From: Mesorhizobium sp. WSM3859
Lineage (GTDB): Bacteria; Pseudomonadota; Alphaproteobacteria; Rhizobiales; Rhizobiaceae
Assembly: GCF_002295065.1 (NCBI RefSeq)
Contig: NZ_NSGG01000012.1
Span: 1-64,000 of the forward strand
Length of the DNA stretch: 64,000 bases
Reading direction: 5' to 3'
Shown here: piece after piece, positions 1 through 8,149 of the stretch
Layout: each line of letters begins with the position of its first letter
Position numbering within the stretch: position 1 is the stretch's first letter
Translations under genes and position numbers: made by a program
The notes under the pieces: model-generated
Told to the model about the DNA's origin: nothing
The model's input: the letters and a program-made list of their open reading frames with translations, nothing else
The model's database searches: none

Positions 1-17
1 CCGCGGGACAGAAAAGC

Positions 18-38
18 TAAATCCTGTCCCCGCAACCA
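18..38 (+). other. 3' fragment resembling initiator tRNA (fMet), possible att core
   Basis: The 20 bases at 19-38 (AAATCCTGTCCCCGCAACCA) look like the T-loop end, T-stem, acceptor strand and CCA of bacterial tRNA-fMet, whose 3' end is typically AAATCC...CCCCGCAACCA. The bases before it do not continue the T-arm, so this is a fragment and not a whole tRNA. Short tRNA 3' ends followed by the native terminator are what integrative elements leave at one end (attL/attR). The match is from memory of tRNA sequences and is not verified. Confidence 0.5.
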
Positions 39-43
39 AACAA

Positions 44-75
44 ACGCCCGCGAAAGCGGGCGTTTTGCTTTTTGG
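44..75 (+). terminator. Rho-independent terminator
   Basis: An 8-bp perfect GC-rich stem (ACGCCCGC / GCGGGCGT) with a GAAA tetraloop is followed by TTTGCTTTTT. It would end transcription coming from the left edge, for example of a tRNA or other gene outside the window. Confidence 0.85.
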
Positions 76-132
76 CCTTGGTGGCCGGTAGTTCATCCTT
101 GCTTACCGAATCCAGCAGGATCGCCGCGCGCC

Positions 133-276
133 AGTTCCTCCAGATATGCACGCAGCGACCGCGGCAAGGGGCGGGTGTTCTATTCCTCGCTGGAGCACGT
201 GGCGTCGAAATTCCAGCTGCCGCAGATGCGCACCATGCTACGCTGCGGACTGGCGTGGGCCCCGCTGAGTCGACGG
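133..276 (+). pseudogene. ThuA-domain protein, C-terminal fragment
   Basis: The frame through 175 encodes GKGRVFYSSLEHVASKFQ followed by a stretch ending MRTMLRCGLAWA. This resembles the C-terminal end of ThuA/trehalose-utilisation domain proteins (GKGRVFYTSLGH...RRGLLWA). No start codon or upstream part of the domain is present, and the frame runs on into a dispersed repeat. It is therefore read as a decayed remnant, consistent with a rearranged border next to the tRNA fragment and terminator. Confidence 0.55.
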
Positions 277-289
277 GTAAACCCGGCTA

Positions 290-396
290 GAGCGTTTCAC
301 CGTTTCACGGAAACGGTAAACGCCTCTATCTCATTGTTTTTACGCAATTCCGGACGGAAAACCGCGTCGCACTTCCTGGAATTGCTCTAAACGCTC
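290..396. repeat. Family D palindromic repeat, full copy
   Basis: The outer ends GAGCGTTT and AAACGCTC are inverted. Inside are two hairpins: one formed by GTTTCACCGTTTC with GAAACGGTAAAC, the other by GCAATTCC (344-351) with GGAATTGC (378-385). Shorter copies of the second hairpin occur at 18801-18867 and 39182-39225. The stop codon of the glutamine synthetase-like gene lies inside this copy. Confidence 0.8.
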
Positions 397-1793
397 TCGA
401 GATAGGTCTCGATCTCGAAGTCGCTGACATTCAGCGCGAACGTGTTCAACTCCTGGCGCTTGCAGGCGACAAAGGCGTCGCGCAGCACGTCCGGAAATAT
501 CTCGGCCACGCGGGGACCGGCTTCGAAGGCGGCGATGGCCGAGGCCCAGTCTGGCGGCAGCTTGGCGAGCGTCAGCCCCTGGCCTTCGCCGCCCGTCGGC
601 TCGCCGGGCGAGAGCTGGCGCTCGATGCCGATCAATGCCGCGCCGAGGATCGCCGCCAGCACCAGATAAGGATTGGCGTCGGCGCCGGAGACGCGATGCT
701 CGATGCGGCGCGCGGCCGACGGTCCGCCCGGAATGCGAATCGCCACCATGCGGTTCTCGTAGCCCCAGGCGACGGCGGTCGGCGCATAGGATCTCGGCCG
801 CAGCCGGCGATAGGAATTGAAGTGCGGCGCAAACACCAGCGTGCTTTGCGCCATCGCAGCCAGCAGGCCGCCGACGGCATGGCGCATGGTGCCGGAGCCC
901 TGGTCGGAGCCGTCGTCGAAGATATTGCGGCCGTCCCTGTCGAGGACGCTGAAATGGACATGGAAACCGTTGCCGGCGCGCTCGCCATAGGGCTTGGCCA
1001 TGAAGCAGGCGGCGAAGCCATGCTTGCGGGCGATTCCCTTGACGGTACGCTTGAAAAGCACCGCATCGTCGGCGGCGCGCAAGGCGTCGGGCACATGGTT
1101 CAAATTGATCTCGAACTGGCCGACGCCGTTCTCGGCAATCGCGGTGTCGACCGGAATGTCCTGCATGCGGCAGGCTTCGTAGATGTCGTGGATGAAGGCC
1201 TCGAAATCGTCGACCTCGTCGATCGAGAGCGCCGCGTCGGAATCGAGGCGCCTGCCGGTGACCGGCGAGACGGGGCCGACAGGCCGCTGCGAGGTCGGAT
1301 CGACGAGGTAGAATTCGAGCTCGGTCGCGGTGACCGGCGTCAGACCGAGCGCCGCGTAGCGGTCGAGGATGCGGGCCAGCGCGCGGCGCGGATCGCCGAG
1401 ATAGGGCGCGCCGCCGTCGTCCGCCAGCCAGAGGGGCAGAAGCGCGGTCGGATGGGCCGTCCAGTTGACGGGCAGGATGCCGCGCCCGGTCCAGTGGCAA
1501 AGGCCGTCGGCGTCGCCGGTCGAGAACACCTGGGCGTTGCCTTCGATATCCTCGCCCCAGATGTCGAGGCCGATGGCCGAATAGGGCATGCGCAGCTTGC
1601 CTTCGAGCGCCTTGCGCGCCTGCTCGACCGGAATGCGCTTGCCGCGCATGATGCCATTCAGGTCGCACACCGCCGCCCTGAGGCTCTGGATATCCTTCCT
1701 GCTTTCAAGCCAATTCAAAACGTCCGTGACCGCATCGCTCAATTTCCAGCCCCTTTTTAGGTGCTGTAGCCCTTGCTGGGCTACGATATCCAA
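387..1793 (-). CDS. Glutamine synthetase family protein (PuuA/GlnT-like)
   Basis: The 468-residue protein has the GS beta-grasp N-domain (AVCDLNGIMRGKRIP near residue 45) and the catalytic domain with the metal-binding ELEFYLVD motif, NGVGQFEIN, GNGFHVHFS and NSYRRLRP, then the IEHRVSGADANPY segment. These mark the class that joins glutamate to amines (gamma-glutamylputrescine synthetase and relatives), not necessarily true glutamine synthesis. The start is uncertain: 1793 is a TTG, and another TTG lies within the first 20 codons. It stands alone, and its last residues (ESV-stop) come from a dispersed repeat. Amine substrate unknown. Confidence 0.85.
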   Translation of the reverse strand: MDIVAQQGLQHLKRGWKLSDAVTDVLNWLESRKDIQSLRAAVCDLNGIMRGKRIPVEQARKALEGKLRMPYSAIGLDIWGEDIEGNAQVFSTGDADGLCHWTGRGILPVNWTAHPTALLPLWLADDGGAPYLGDPRRALARILDRYAALGLTPVTATELEFYLVDPTSQRPVGPVSPVTGRRLDSDAALSIDEVDDFEAFIHDIYEACRMQDIPVDTAIAENGVGQFEINLNHVPDALRAADDAVLFKRTVKGIARKHGFAACFMAKPYGERAGNGFHVHFSVLDRDGRNIFDDGSDQGSGTMRHAVGGLLAAMAQSTLVFAPHFNSYRRLRPRSYAPTAVAWGYENRMVAIRIPGGPSAARRIEHRVSGADANPYLVLAAILGAALIGIERQLSPGEPTGGEGQGLTLAKLPPDWASAIAAFEAGPRVAEIFPDVLRDAFVACKRQELNTFALNVSDFEIETYLESV

Positions 1794-2179
1794 TTTTCAG
1801 CTTGTGAGTCTATGAAGGCCGTATCGACTGGCGCCGAAGTGGCTTTCTTCATTTTTTCAAGTCACTAGCTGGGATATCGGGCGGCATTTCAGGTTCATTT
1901 TCGCGATCTGCGATCGCAACATAGCTGGGCGGTGAGGGAAAGCCAAGTCGAGATTTCTCGTCATTCTCGGGCGGAGCAAGGAGCGAAGCGACGCGGCGCG
2001 GACCCGAGAATCCATTCCGTGGCTTCCAAGCTTCGCGACTCGTGCAGAATTCTGCACCGCTGCATCCTTCGGTAGAGGTAACGGAATGGATCCCAGGGTC
2101 TCCGCGACGGAGCTTCGCTCCTGCTTCGCCCTGGGATGACGAGCTTTGAGGCGCTTTCGGCCAACCTCGAAGGCTTTTC
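1794..2179. other. Intergenic region, mostly repeat
   Basis: About 385 bases with no convincing gene. About half is a family B repeat (listed separately). The rest upstream of the GS-like gene is AT-richer and should hold its promoter, but no clear -35/-10 pair was recognised. Confidence 0.6.
1959..2142. repeat. Family B dispersed palindromic repeat, copy 1
   Basis: The element begins CGTCATTCTCGGGCGGAGC and ends with the inverted GGGATGACGA. It contains ATCCATTCCGTG, the core TGCAGAATTCTGCA and GGAATGGATCC in palindromic order. A second copy with the same order of segments is at 45891-46044. Each copy could fold into one long hairpin, and neither carries a gene. Confidence 0.8.
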
Positions 2180-2878
2180 CTAATGCCGCATCTCCGGAAA
2201 CTTCACCTGGCCGAGGATGTGCTTGGCGCCCTCGTCGATGTCGCGCACGATCGCCTTACGCGCCCGCTCGCCGTCGCCGGCCTCGATCGCCGCCACGACC
2301 TCCTCATGGTAATCGATGCCGAGAATCCCGGCGAGATCGTCCTCGAAGCCGATGCGCAGGTTGCGCAGGAACGGACCGACCTGCATCCACACCGTCTCGA
2401 TCAGGAAGATCATCTGCTCGTTGCCGCAGTGGCGGTAGACCCCGAATTTGAAGTCGTGGTTCTTGCGCAGATAGTTTTCGATGTCGCCGCTGCGCGCGGC
2501 CTGGGTAAGTTCGGCGCAATGGCGGCGGATGGCGCGCAGATTGTTGCCGTTGATGCGTTTTGTGGCGAGCTCGGCGGCCGTGCCTTCCAGGACCGTTCGC
2601 ACGGCGGTCAATTGCGCAAACCGCTCGGCGGAGATCAGAGGCACCTCGACGCTACCGTTCGGCATCGGGCTCAGCGCCCTCAGCGCCTGCAGCCGGGTGA
2701 AGGCGCTGCGCACAGGCATGTCGCTGGTGCCAAGCTCCTTGGCGAGCTTGCGCGAGGTCAGCTTCTGGCCAGGCTGCAACTGTCCAGACATAAGGGCCCG
2801 AACCAGCTCCAAATAGACTTTCTCATGCAGTGGAACGGTATCGACAGCGGTCAGTCCGAATCGTGTTTTGTCGGCCAT
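2180..2878 (-). CDS. GntR family regulator, FCD type
   Basis: A 232-residue repressor-like protein. The N-terminal winged helix (residues about 10-75) includes LTSRKLAKELGTSDMPVRSAFTRL, followed by an all-helical FCD ligand domain with the usual acidic and histidine positions (NHDFKFGVYRHCGN, GIDYHEEVVAAIEAGD). The start is set at the ATG at 2878 because the upstream in-frame extension lacks domain character. It lies just downstream of an SDR gene on the same strand and close to uxuA. A perfect 6-bp inverted repeat in the SDR/uxuA promoter region is a candidate operator. Hexuronate or a derived acid as effector is an inference. Confidence 0.88.
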   Translation of the reverse strand: MADKTRFGLTAVDTVPLHEKVYLELVRALMSGQLQPGQKLTSRKLAKELGTSDMPVRSAFTRLQALRALSPMPNGSVEVPLISAERFAQLTAVRTVLEGTAAELATKRINGNNLRAIRRHCAELTQAARSGDIENYLRKNHDFKFGVYRHCGNEQMIFLIETVWMQVGPFLRNLRIGFEDDLAGILGIDYHEEVVAAIEAGDGERARKAIVRDIDEGAKHILGQVKFPEMRH

Positions 2879-3035
2879 TGGCTCTGCGTTACTTCGTCGT
2901 CCTGAAAGCTGCTTCGTCGCTCTATCCGCCGCGGGGATAGATTCCGATGGCATTGGGGTGCACGATAGACGGTTAACGCGCGCCCTCGCAAGGGAGCGCG
3001 CGTCGGCTCCCAACCGCGTCATTGCGACTGCTGCG

Positions 3036-3818
3036 TTATCGAACTCCGATGCCCGCCAAAAGGCCGCCGTCGATCCTGTAGTCCGCCCCGGTGCAAAAGC
3101 TTGCCTTGGACGAGCACAGGAACGCGATCAGCTCGGCCACTTCCTCCGGCTCGCCGATGCGGCCGAGCGGATGCGCTTCGCCAAAGCGTTTGAAGGCAGC
3201 TTCGACATCCGCATTGGGATCGTCGGCGCGGGCAGCGCGTTCGAGGATCGGGGTGCGGACGGATCCCGGGCTGACGGAGTTCACGCGGATGCCTTTCCGG
3301 GCATAATCGAGCGCCAGCGAGCGCGTCAGCGTGTGGATCGCGCCCTTGGTGGTGGCGTAGGCCGCGACATTCTCCTGGCAGGCGGTGCCTTGCACCGAGG
3401 CGACGTTGACGATGGCGCCGCCACCGCGCTTGATTATTTCGGGTATGCCGAAACGGGCGGTGAGGTAGATCGACCCGACATTGACCGACATCGCCCGGTT
3501 CCAGGTCTCGAAATCCGTCGTCGTGGCCGTGCCGTAAGGATGCACGGCGGCCGAATTGACGATGACGTCCAGTCCGCCGAATTTTTCGACGCCGTCGGCG
3601 ATTGCCTTCTCCACCTGGTCTGGCATGGCAACATCCGTGGCCAGCACGAGCGCGGCCGCACCCGCGCGGTTGAGCTCGGCCTGCAGCATCGCGTTGGCGG
3701 CCTGGTCGATGCCCAGCGCGATGATGGCGGCGCCGCCCTCGGCAAGACGCCGCGCGGTTGCCTCGGCGATGCCGGTCGTTCCCGTCACCAGGGCGACCTT
3801 GCCGTCGAAATCGTTCAT
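3036..3818 (-). CDS. SDR family oxidoreductase
   Basis: A 260-residue short-chain dehydrogenase. It has the NAD(P) motif TGTTGIA (variant of TGxxxGxG) near residue 14, NSAAVH, the catalytic Ser in NVASVQG, the YATTK (YxxxK) pair, and SPGSVRTP. The C-terminal GADYRIDGG is typical. The ATG at 3818 starts the classic MNDFDGKVALVTG end. Divergent from uxuA and next to a GntR gene, it may act as the D-mannonate/D-fructuronate oxidoreductase in place of UxuB. That role is inferred from position only. Confidence 0.88.
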   Translation of the reverse strand: MNDFDGKVALVTGTTGIAEATARRLAEGGAAIIALGIDQAANAMLQAELNRAGAAALVLATDVAMPDQVEKAIADGVEKFGGLDVIVNSAAVHPYGTATTTDFETWNRAMSVNVGSIYLTARFGIPEIIKRGGGAIVNVASVQGTACQENVAAYATTKGAIHTLTRSLALDYARKGIRVNSVSPGSVRTPILERAARADDPNADVEAAFKRFGEAHPLGRIGEPEEVAELIAFLCSSKASFCTGADYRIDGGLLAGIGVR

Positions 3819-3899
3819 GGACAAAACTCCTGCAATGATGGACGAAAGCGCCTGTCGGTGGTCCGTCGCAAGGCGTCGCAATCACCTGATTTGACGGCC

Positions 3900-3915
3900 A
3901 TTGTCATCCGACAAT
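3900..3915. promoter_or_regulatory. Candidate GntR operator between SDR and uxuA
   Basis: ATTGTC-ATCC-GACAAT is a perfect 6-bp inverted repeat with a 4-base spacer, in the divergent region 82 bp upstream of the SDR start and 134 bp upstream of the uxuA start. The symmetry suits a dimeric FCD-type GntR regulator such as the one at 2180-2878. Confidence 0.5.
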
Positions 3916-4048
3916 ATGGTCGATCGCAACCGCGCTGAAGCGCTCGCGCTGAAACAGAACCGGTCGGCGCGGCTTTACGCCTTTGTTTTGATGCATGGCG
4001 GCCAATCAGAACCGACATGTATGAAAACGCATGCTTTGAGAGGCAGTC

Positions 4049-5233
4049 ATGGAACAATGCTGGCGCTGGTATGGCCCGAACGACCCAGTCACGCTCGACC
4101 ACATCAAGCAGGCCGGGGCGACTGGTATCGTGACAGCGCTGCACCACATCTATGACGGCAGCGCCTGGCCGCCCGACGCCATCCTCGAACGCAAGCGCAT
4201 CATCGAGGCGGCGGGCCTGACCTGGTCGGTGGTGGAAAGCATCCCCGTCCACAACTCGATCAAGACCGGAATGCCTGGAAGGGAACGTTACGCCGGCTGG
4301 TACAGGGATACGATCCGGGCGCTGGCCAAGGCCGGCATCTCGACGATCTGCTACAATTTCATGCCAGTGGTGGACTGGACCCGCACCGACCTGATGTACC
4401 GGCTGCCGACCACCGGCTATGCGCTGCGCTTCGACGCCCTCGACTTCGCCGCGTACGACGTCTTCGTGCTGAAGCGGCCGAATGCCGAGGCGAGCTATAG
4501 CCCGGTGCGGTTGCAGGAAGCGGAAGCGCGGCTCAAGACCCTGAGCAGCGAGGACATCGACAGAATAGAGCGCAATCTGATCGCCGGCCTGCCGGCCACC
4601 GAGCGCACTTACAATCGCGAGACGATGCGTCAGGCGCTTGCCGACTATGCCGCGATCGGCCCGGCCGAACTGCGCGCCAACCTCGCCTGGTTCCTGAAGG
4701 AGATCATCCCGGCCGCCGAGGAAGTCGGCGCGCGCATGTGCATCCATCCCGACGATCCGCCCTTCTCGCTCTACGGCCTGCCGCGCGTGGTTTCCACGGC
4801 GGGCGACGCGCGTTTCATCCTAGGCGTGGTCGACAGCCCGTCGAACGGACTGACCTTCTGCACCGGCTCCTACGGTGTGCGCGCCGACAATCACCTCGTC
4901 GCGATGATCGAGGCGTTCGGTCCGAAGATCCATTTCGCGCATCTGCGCAACGTGACGCGCGAGGCGGATGGCTCGTTCTACGAGGCCGAGCATCTGGAAG
5001 GTTCGACCGACATGACCGAAGTCATCCTGGCGCTGATGAAGGAAGAGGCGCGTCGGCGCAAGGAGGGGCGCTCCGACTGGCGCATTCCGATGCGGCCGGA
5101 CCATGGCCATCTGCTCGCCGACGATATCGGCAAGACCAAGATCAATCCCGGCTATTCGCTGATCGGCCGACTGAAAGGCCTTGCCGAGCTGCGTGGCATC
5201 ATGCGCGCCGTGGAGCGGTTCGAGCTGGCTTGA
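4049..5233 (+). CDS. uxuA: Mannonate dehydratase
   Basis: The 394-residue protein matches the length and start of UxuA (MEQCWRWYGPNDPV, GATGIVTALHHI, WSVVESIPVHNSIKTG). It dehydrates D-mannonate to 2-keto-3-deoxy-D-gluconate in glucuronate breakdown. Conserved metal and active-site segments include MCIHPDDPP, GLTFCTGSYGVR and HFAHLRNV, and the C-terminal end has RPDHGHLL and NPGYSLIGRLKG. It is divergent from the SDR and GntR genes, which probably complete and control the step. A uxaA-like gene lies far away at the right edge of the window. Confidence 0.95.
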   Translation: MEQCWRWYGPNDPVTLDHIKQAGATGIVTALHHIYDGSAWPPDAILERKRIIEAAGLTWSVVESIPVHNSIKTGMPGRERYAGWYRDTIRALAKAGISTICYNFMPVVDWTRTDLMYRLPTTGYALRFDALDFAAYDVFVLKRPNAEASYSPVRLQEAEARLKTLSSEDIDRIERNLIAGLPATERTYNRETMRQALADYAAIGPAELRANLAWFLKEIIPAAEEVGARMCIHPDDPPFSLYGLPRVVSTAGDARFILGVVDSPSNGLTFCTGSYGVRADNHLVAMIEAFGPKIHFAHLRNVTREADGSFYEAEHLEGSTDMTEVILALMKEEARRRKEGRSDWRIPMRPDHGHLLADDIGKTKINPGYSLIGRLKGLAELRGIMRAVERFELA

Positions 5234-5308
5234 GGTGGACTTCCGAAGTGCTTCGACATGGCGCGGCCTGACCGCCTCCGGCGAGATTGCCGCTGAACGA
5301 GCCGCCGC

Positions 5309-7141
5309 TCAGTTGGAGGGAACGCTCTCCAGTTGTCGTTGAATCCCGCTCGCTCGGGCAACATAGCTGCGCCAGCCGCCATATGCCGAGATGTCAGTCG
5401 CCGCCAACAGACCGACGCTCTCCGCCAGGAAACCCTTCGCCGAGGTGCCGTCGTCGAGCTCGATGGTGCCGATGCCGAGCGGCGGTGGGATGGCAGCTAC
5501 GAAGCGGCCGAACGCGTCGGCGTAAAGCCGCCAGACCTCGATCTCGATGGCGGTGCCGCCGTGGCCGACCCGGACAAGCCCGGGCTTGGGCGGGGTCTGG
5601 TCGGCGAGCTCATAGAGCTTGTAGGACGGCGTCGTCCGCGCCGATCTGCAGAAGCGGGCGCCGGCCTCTTTCAATTGGCCGTTGAGCGGCATTCCCGAAA
5701 GATGCGCCCCGACCACCACCAGTTCGATCGTGCCATCCTCGGCCGATGCGTTGACGGCTAGCGCGCCCGATTGCCGCCATCCGGTCGCACCGAGAGCGAG
5801 GCCGCTCGCGGCATGGAGATCGCGCGCCACCGCCGCGACGAGGCCGTCGCGTCCTGCGGCGGCAAGGAGGGTCACGCTCATCGGCAAACCGTCGTCGCGC
5901 GTGCCGGCCGGCACGGCGATGCCGCACATGTCGAGCAGATTGACGAAATTGGTGTAGGTGCCGAGCCGGCTGTTGGTGGCGATCGGATCGGCAAGCACGG
6001 CATCGACGCTATAGTGGGTCGGCGCGGTCGGCACGCAGAACAGATCGACGGAGGCGATGACTGGGGCGAGGCGCGCCTTGTAGGCCTGCAAGGCGTAGAG
6101 CCCGCGGAAAGCGTCGGCGGCGGACAGGTTCCTGGCGCCGCCGATGATCTTGCGCGTCACCGGATGGAGGGCCGCTTCATTCGCCTCGAAGAAATCGCGG
6201 ATCGCGGCATAGCGCTCCGCCACCCAGGCGCCTTCGTAGAGCAGGTCGGCGGCGGCGTAGAAGTCGCCGAACGGGATTTCGACAAGCTTGGCGCCGAGCG
6301 TTTCCAAGGATGCGAGAGCTGCCTCGAAGCCGGCCTGCGTCGTCGCGTCGCCAAAGAACTTCAGGTCGTCTCTGGCCGGGATGCCGACGGTCAGCACCGG
6401 CGGTCGGGCGGCGAGGGGCTGGACGGCGACCGCGCGTGAATAGGGATCGGCGGCATCGTGCGCCGCGGCGACCGAGAATACCGCATAGGCGTCGTCGACG
6501 GTCAGCGCGAAGACCGAGACGCAGTCCAGCGTCCGGCAAGCCGGCACGACGCCTGCCGTCGACAGGGCGCCGACGGTAGGCTTCAGCCCGACGATGTTGT
6601 TGAGGCCGGCCGGGATGCGCCCCGAGCCTGCGGTGTCGGTGCCGAGCGCGAAGGAGACGATGCCGCGCGCCGTCGCAACGGCCGAGCCCGACGAAGAGCC
6701 GCCCGGCACCAGCTTGGAATCGATCGCATTCCTTGGGATCGGCCAGGGTGTGCGCACGCCGACAAGGCCGGTGGCGAACTGGTCGAGATTGGTCTTGCCG
6801 ACGACAAAAGCGCCCGCGGCCCTGAGCTTTGCCACGACCGTCGCGTCTTTGTCCGGCGTGTAGGCATATTCGGCGCAGGCCGCCGTGGTCGGCATGCCGG
6901 CGACGTCGATATTGTCCTTGACGGCGAAAGGGATGCCCCAGAGCGGCTTCGATACCGGATCGAACGGGCCGAGCGCCTCGGCCTGGGCCAGCATCGCGGC
7001 TCTCGTCGCAAGGTGGATGAAGGTGCCGGGATCGCCAGCGGCTGCGATGCGCGCCAGCACCGCATCGATCACCTCGGCGATGCTAAGCCCGCTTTGGTAG
7101 GCCGCGTGCAGGCTGCCGATGTCGAAGCGGATGTCGTTCAT
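5309..7141 (-). CDS. atzF: Allophanate hydrolase
   Basis: A 610-residue protein that splits allophanate into ammonia and CO2. The amidase-signature domain carries the catalytic triad at Lys75 (PFAVKDN), Ser149 (PGGSSSGS) and Ser173 (TDTAGSGRIPAG). Their spacing (74 and 24 residues) equals that of the known AtzF triad. The C-terminal domain (from about residue 470: MPLNGQLKEAGARF, ARTTPSYKLYEL) is the usual allophanate hydrolase tail. No biotin carboxylase partner is present, so the source is biuret or ring-cleavage products rather than urea. It is the last gene of the leftward operon. The start at 7141 overlaps the cupin gene by 4 bp. Confidence 0.93.
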   Translation of the reverse strand: MNDIRFDIGSLHAAYQSGLSIAEVIDAVLARIAAAGDPGTFIHLATRAAMLAQAEALGPFDPVSKPLWGIPFAVKDNIDVAGMPTTAACAEYAYTPDKDATVVAKLRAAGAFVVGKTNLDQFATGLVGVRTPWPIPRNAIDSKLVPGGSSSGSAVATARGIVSFALGTDTAGSGRIPAGLNNIVGLKPTVGALSTAGVVPACRTLDCVSVFALTVDDAYAVFSVAAAHDAADPYSRAVAVQPLAARPPVLTVGIPARDDLKFFGDATTQAGFEAALASLETLGAKLVEIPFGDFYAAADLLYEGAWVAERYAAIRDFFEANEAALHPVTRKIIGGARNLSAADAFRGLYALQAYKARLAPVIASVDLFCVPTAPTHYSVDAVLADPIATNSRLGTYTNFVNLLDMCGIAVPAGTRDDGLPMSVTLLAAAGRDGLVAAVARDLHAASGLALGATGWRQSGALAVNASAEDGTIELVVVGAHLSGMPLNGQLKEAGARFCRSARTTPSYKLYELADQTPPKPGLVRVGHGGTAIEIEVWRLYADAFGRFVAAIPPPLGIGTIELDDGTSAKGFLAESVGLLAATDISAYGGWRSYVARASGIQRQLESVPSN

Positions 7142-7488
7142 TTCGTCTCCCCCAGAATGATCACCGGCAGGTCCCACTGGATCAGCACCACGCAGCCGTC
7201 CTTCGTCCACACCGAATGCTCGGTGCCGACCGGATTGAGTATGACGCTGCCCGTAGGATAGTCGCCGTTCTCGTCGCTCTGGGTGCCGTCCAGCACGACG
7301 ATGGTCTCCAGCCCGGCATGGCGGTGGCGCGGCACGCCGGCGCCGGGTTGGTATTTGAGGATCGCGACCGACGGTTCGACCGGGCCGCCCCTGAGCAGCC
7401 AATGCACGGTGACGCCATCGCGGAAAGGCTCGAACGCCAGATCGCGCCAGCCGCCATCGACGAGGCCGGCAAAGGCAAGATTAGGCAT
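7138..7488 (-). CDS. Small cupin protein
   Basis: A 116-residue single cupin domain with metal-type histidines in PRHRHAGLETIVVLDG and GTEHSVWT. It lies between the second cysteine hydrolase and allophanate hydrolase, overlapping both, so it is translationally coupled in the biuret operon. The ATG at 7488 with upstream GAGGG is preferred over the in-frame TTG at 7494. Role unknown: possibly a sensor or isomerase for an operon intermediate. Confidence 0.8.
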   Translation of the reverse strand: MPNLAFAGLVDGGWRDLAFEPFRDGVTVHWLLRGGPVEPSVAILKYQPGAGVPRHRHAGLETIVVLDGTQSDENGDYPTGSVILNPVGTEHSVWTKDGCVVLIQWDLPVIILGETK

Positions 7489-8149
7489 TCGCAATTCCCT
7501 CGAGGACCTGGTCGGTGGTCGCCGTCCAGCCGACGATGGCGCCCTGCGCCCGGATCATGGCGAGCGCGGCCGCCTTGAATTCGGGAAAGTAGCTTTCCGT
7601 TGCATCCTCGGCGACCAGGCATTCGTAGCCGCGGTCGTTGGCCTCGCGCACCGTCGTCTGCACGCAGACTTCGGTCGTCACGCCGGCAAACACCAGTTGC
7701 CGCGCGCCGATCCGTTTCAGGTCGTCGCCGAGGCCGGTTGCGTAGAAGGCGCCCTTGCCGGGTTTCTCGATGACGATCTCGCCGGGCAGTGGCGCGAGCT
7801 CCTCGAGGATCGCGGTGCCAGGCTCGCCGGCGATCAGCACACGGCCCATCGGACCGGCATCGCCGATGCGGATCGACGGGTTGCCGCGATCGCGCTTGGC
7901 GGGGGGCAGGTCGGAAAGGTCGGGCCTGTGGCACTCCATGGTATGGATCACCGGCAGGCCCGCGGCGCGAAACCCCTCGATCAGCCGCTTCACCGTCGGC
8001 ACGATCGCCGTGACCCGGCTGACGTCGTTGCCGAGACTGGCGCCGAAGCCGCCGGGCTCGGCGAAGTCGCGCTGCATGTCGATGACGATGAGCGCTGTCG
8101 TTTCGGGCTTGAAGGCAAAGGCGAAGGGCTGCGCTGCGATTTCCCCCAT
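7481..8149 (-). CDS. Cysteine hydrolase, isochorismatase-like (candidate triuret hydrolase)
   Basis: A 222-residue amidohydrolase of the isochorismatase-like superfamily. The triad is visible as Asp24 (VIDMQRDF), Lys129 (IEKPGKG) and Cys162 (TTEVCVQTT). It shares HRPDLSDLP, GEPG and REANDRGYEC with the BiuH-like protein at 9689-10390 but is clearly diverged. The operon thus has two related cysteine hydrolases. A BiuH plus triuret hydrolase (TrtA) pairing is known in triuret degraders, so a triuret or other biuret-like substrate is a reasonable guess. Start overlaps the stop of the preceding ATPase gene (TGATG). Confidence 0.85.
   Translation of the reverse strand: MGEIAAQPFAFAFKPETTALIVIDMQRDFAEPGGFGASLGNDVSRVTAIVPTVKRLIEGFRAAGLPVIHTMECHRPDLSDLPPAKRDRGNPSIRIGDAGPMGRVLIAGEPGTAILEELAPLPGEIVIEKPGKGAFYATGLGDDLKRIGARQLVFAGVTTEVCVQTTVREANDRGYECLVAEDATESYFPEFKAAALAMIRAQGAIVGWTATTDQVLEGIANA

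Noticed and set aside
696..1760. Long plus-strand frame opposite the first GS-like gene.
   Set aside because: Shadow frame with Arg/Gly/Ala-rich composition and no recognisable domain.
5309..7402. Allophanate hydrolase read with 87 additional N-terminal residues.
   Set aside because: These residues come from the cupin gene in another frame. Starting at 7141 puts the triad at normal distances.
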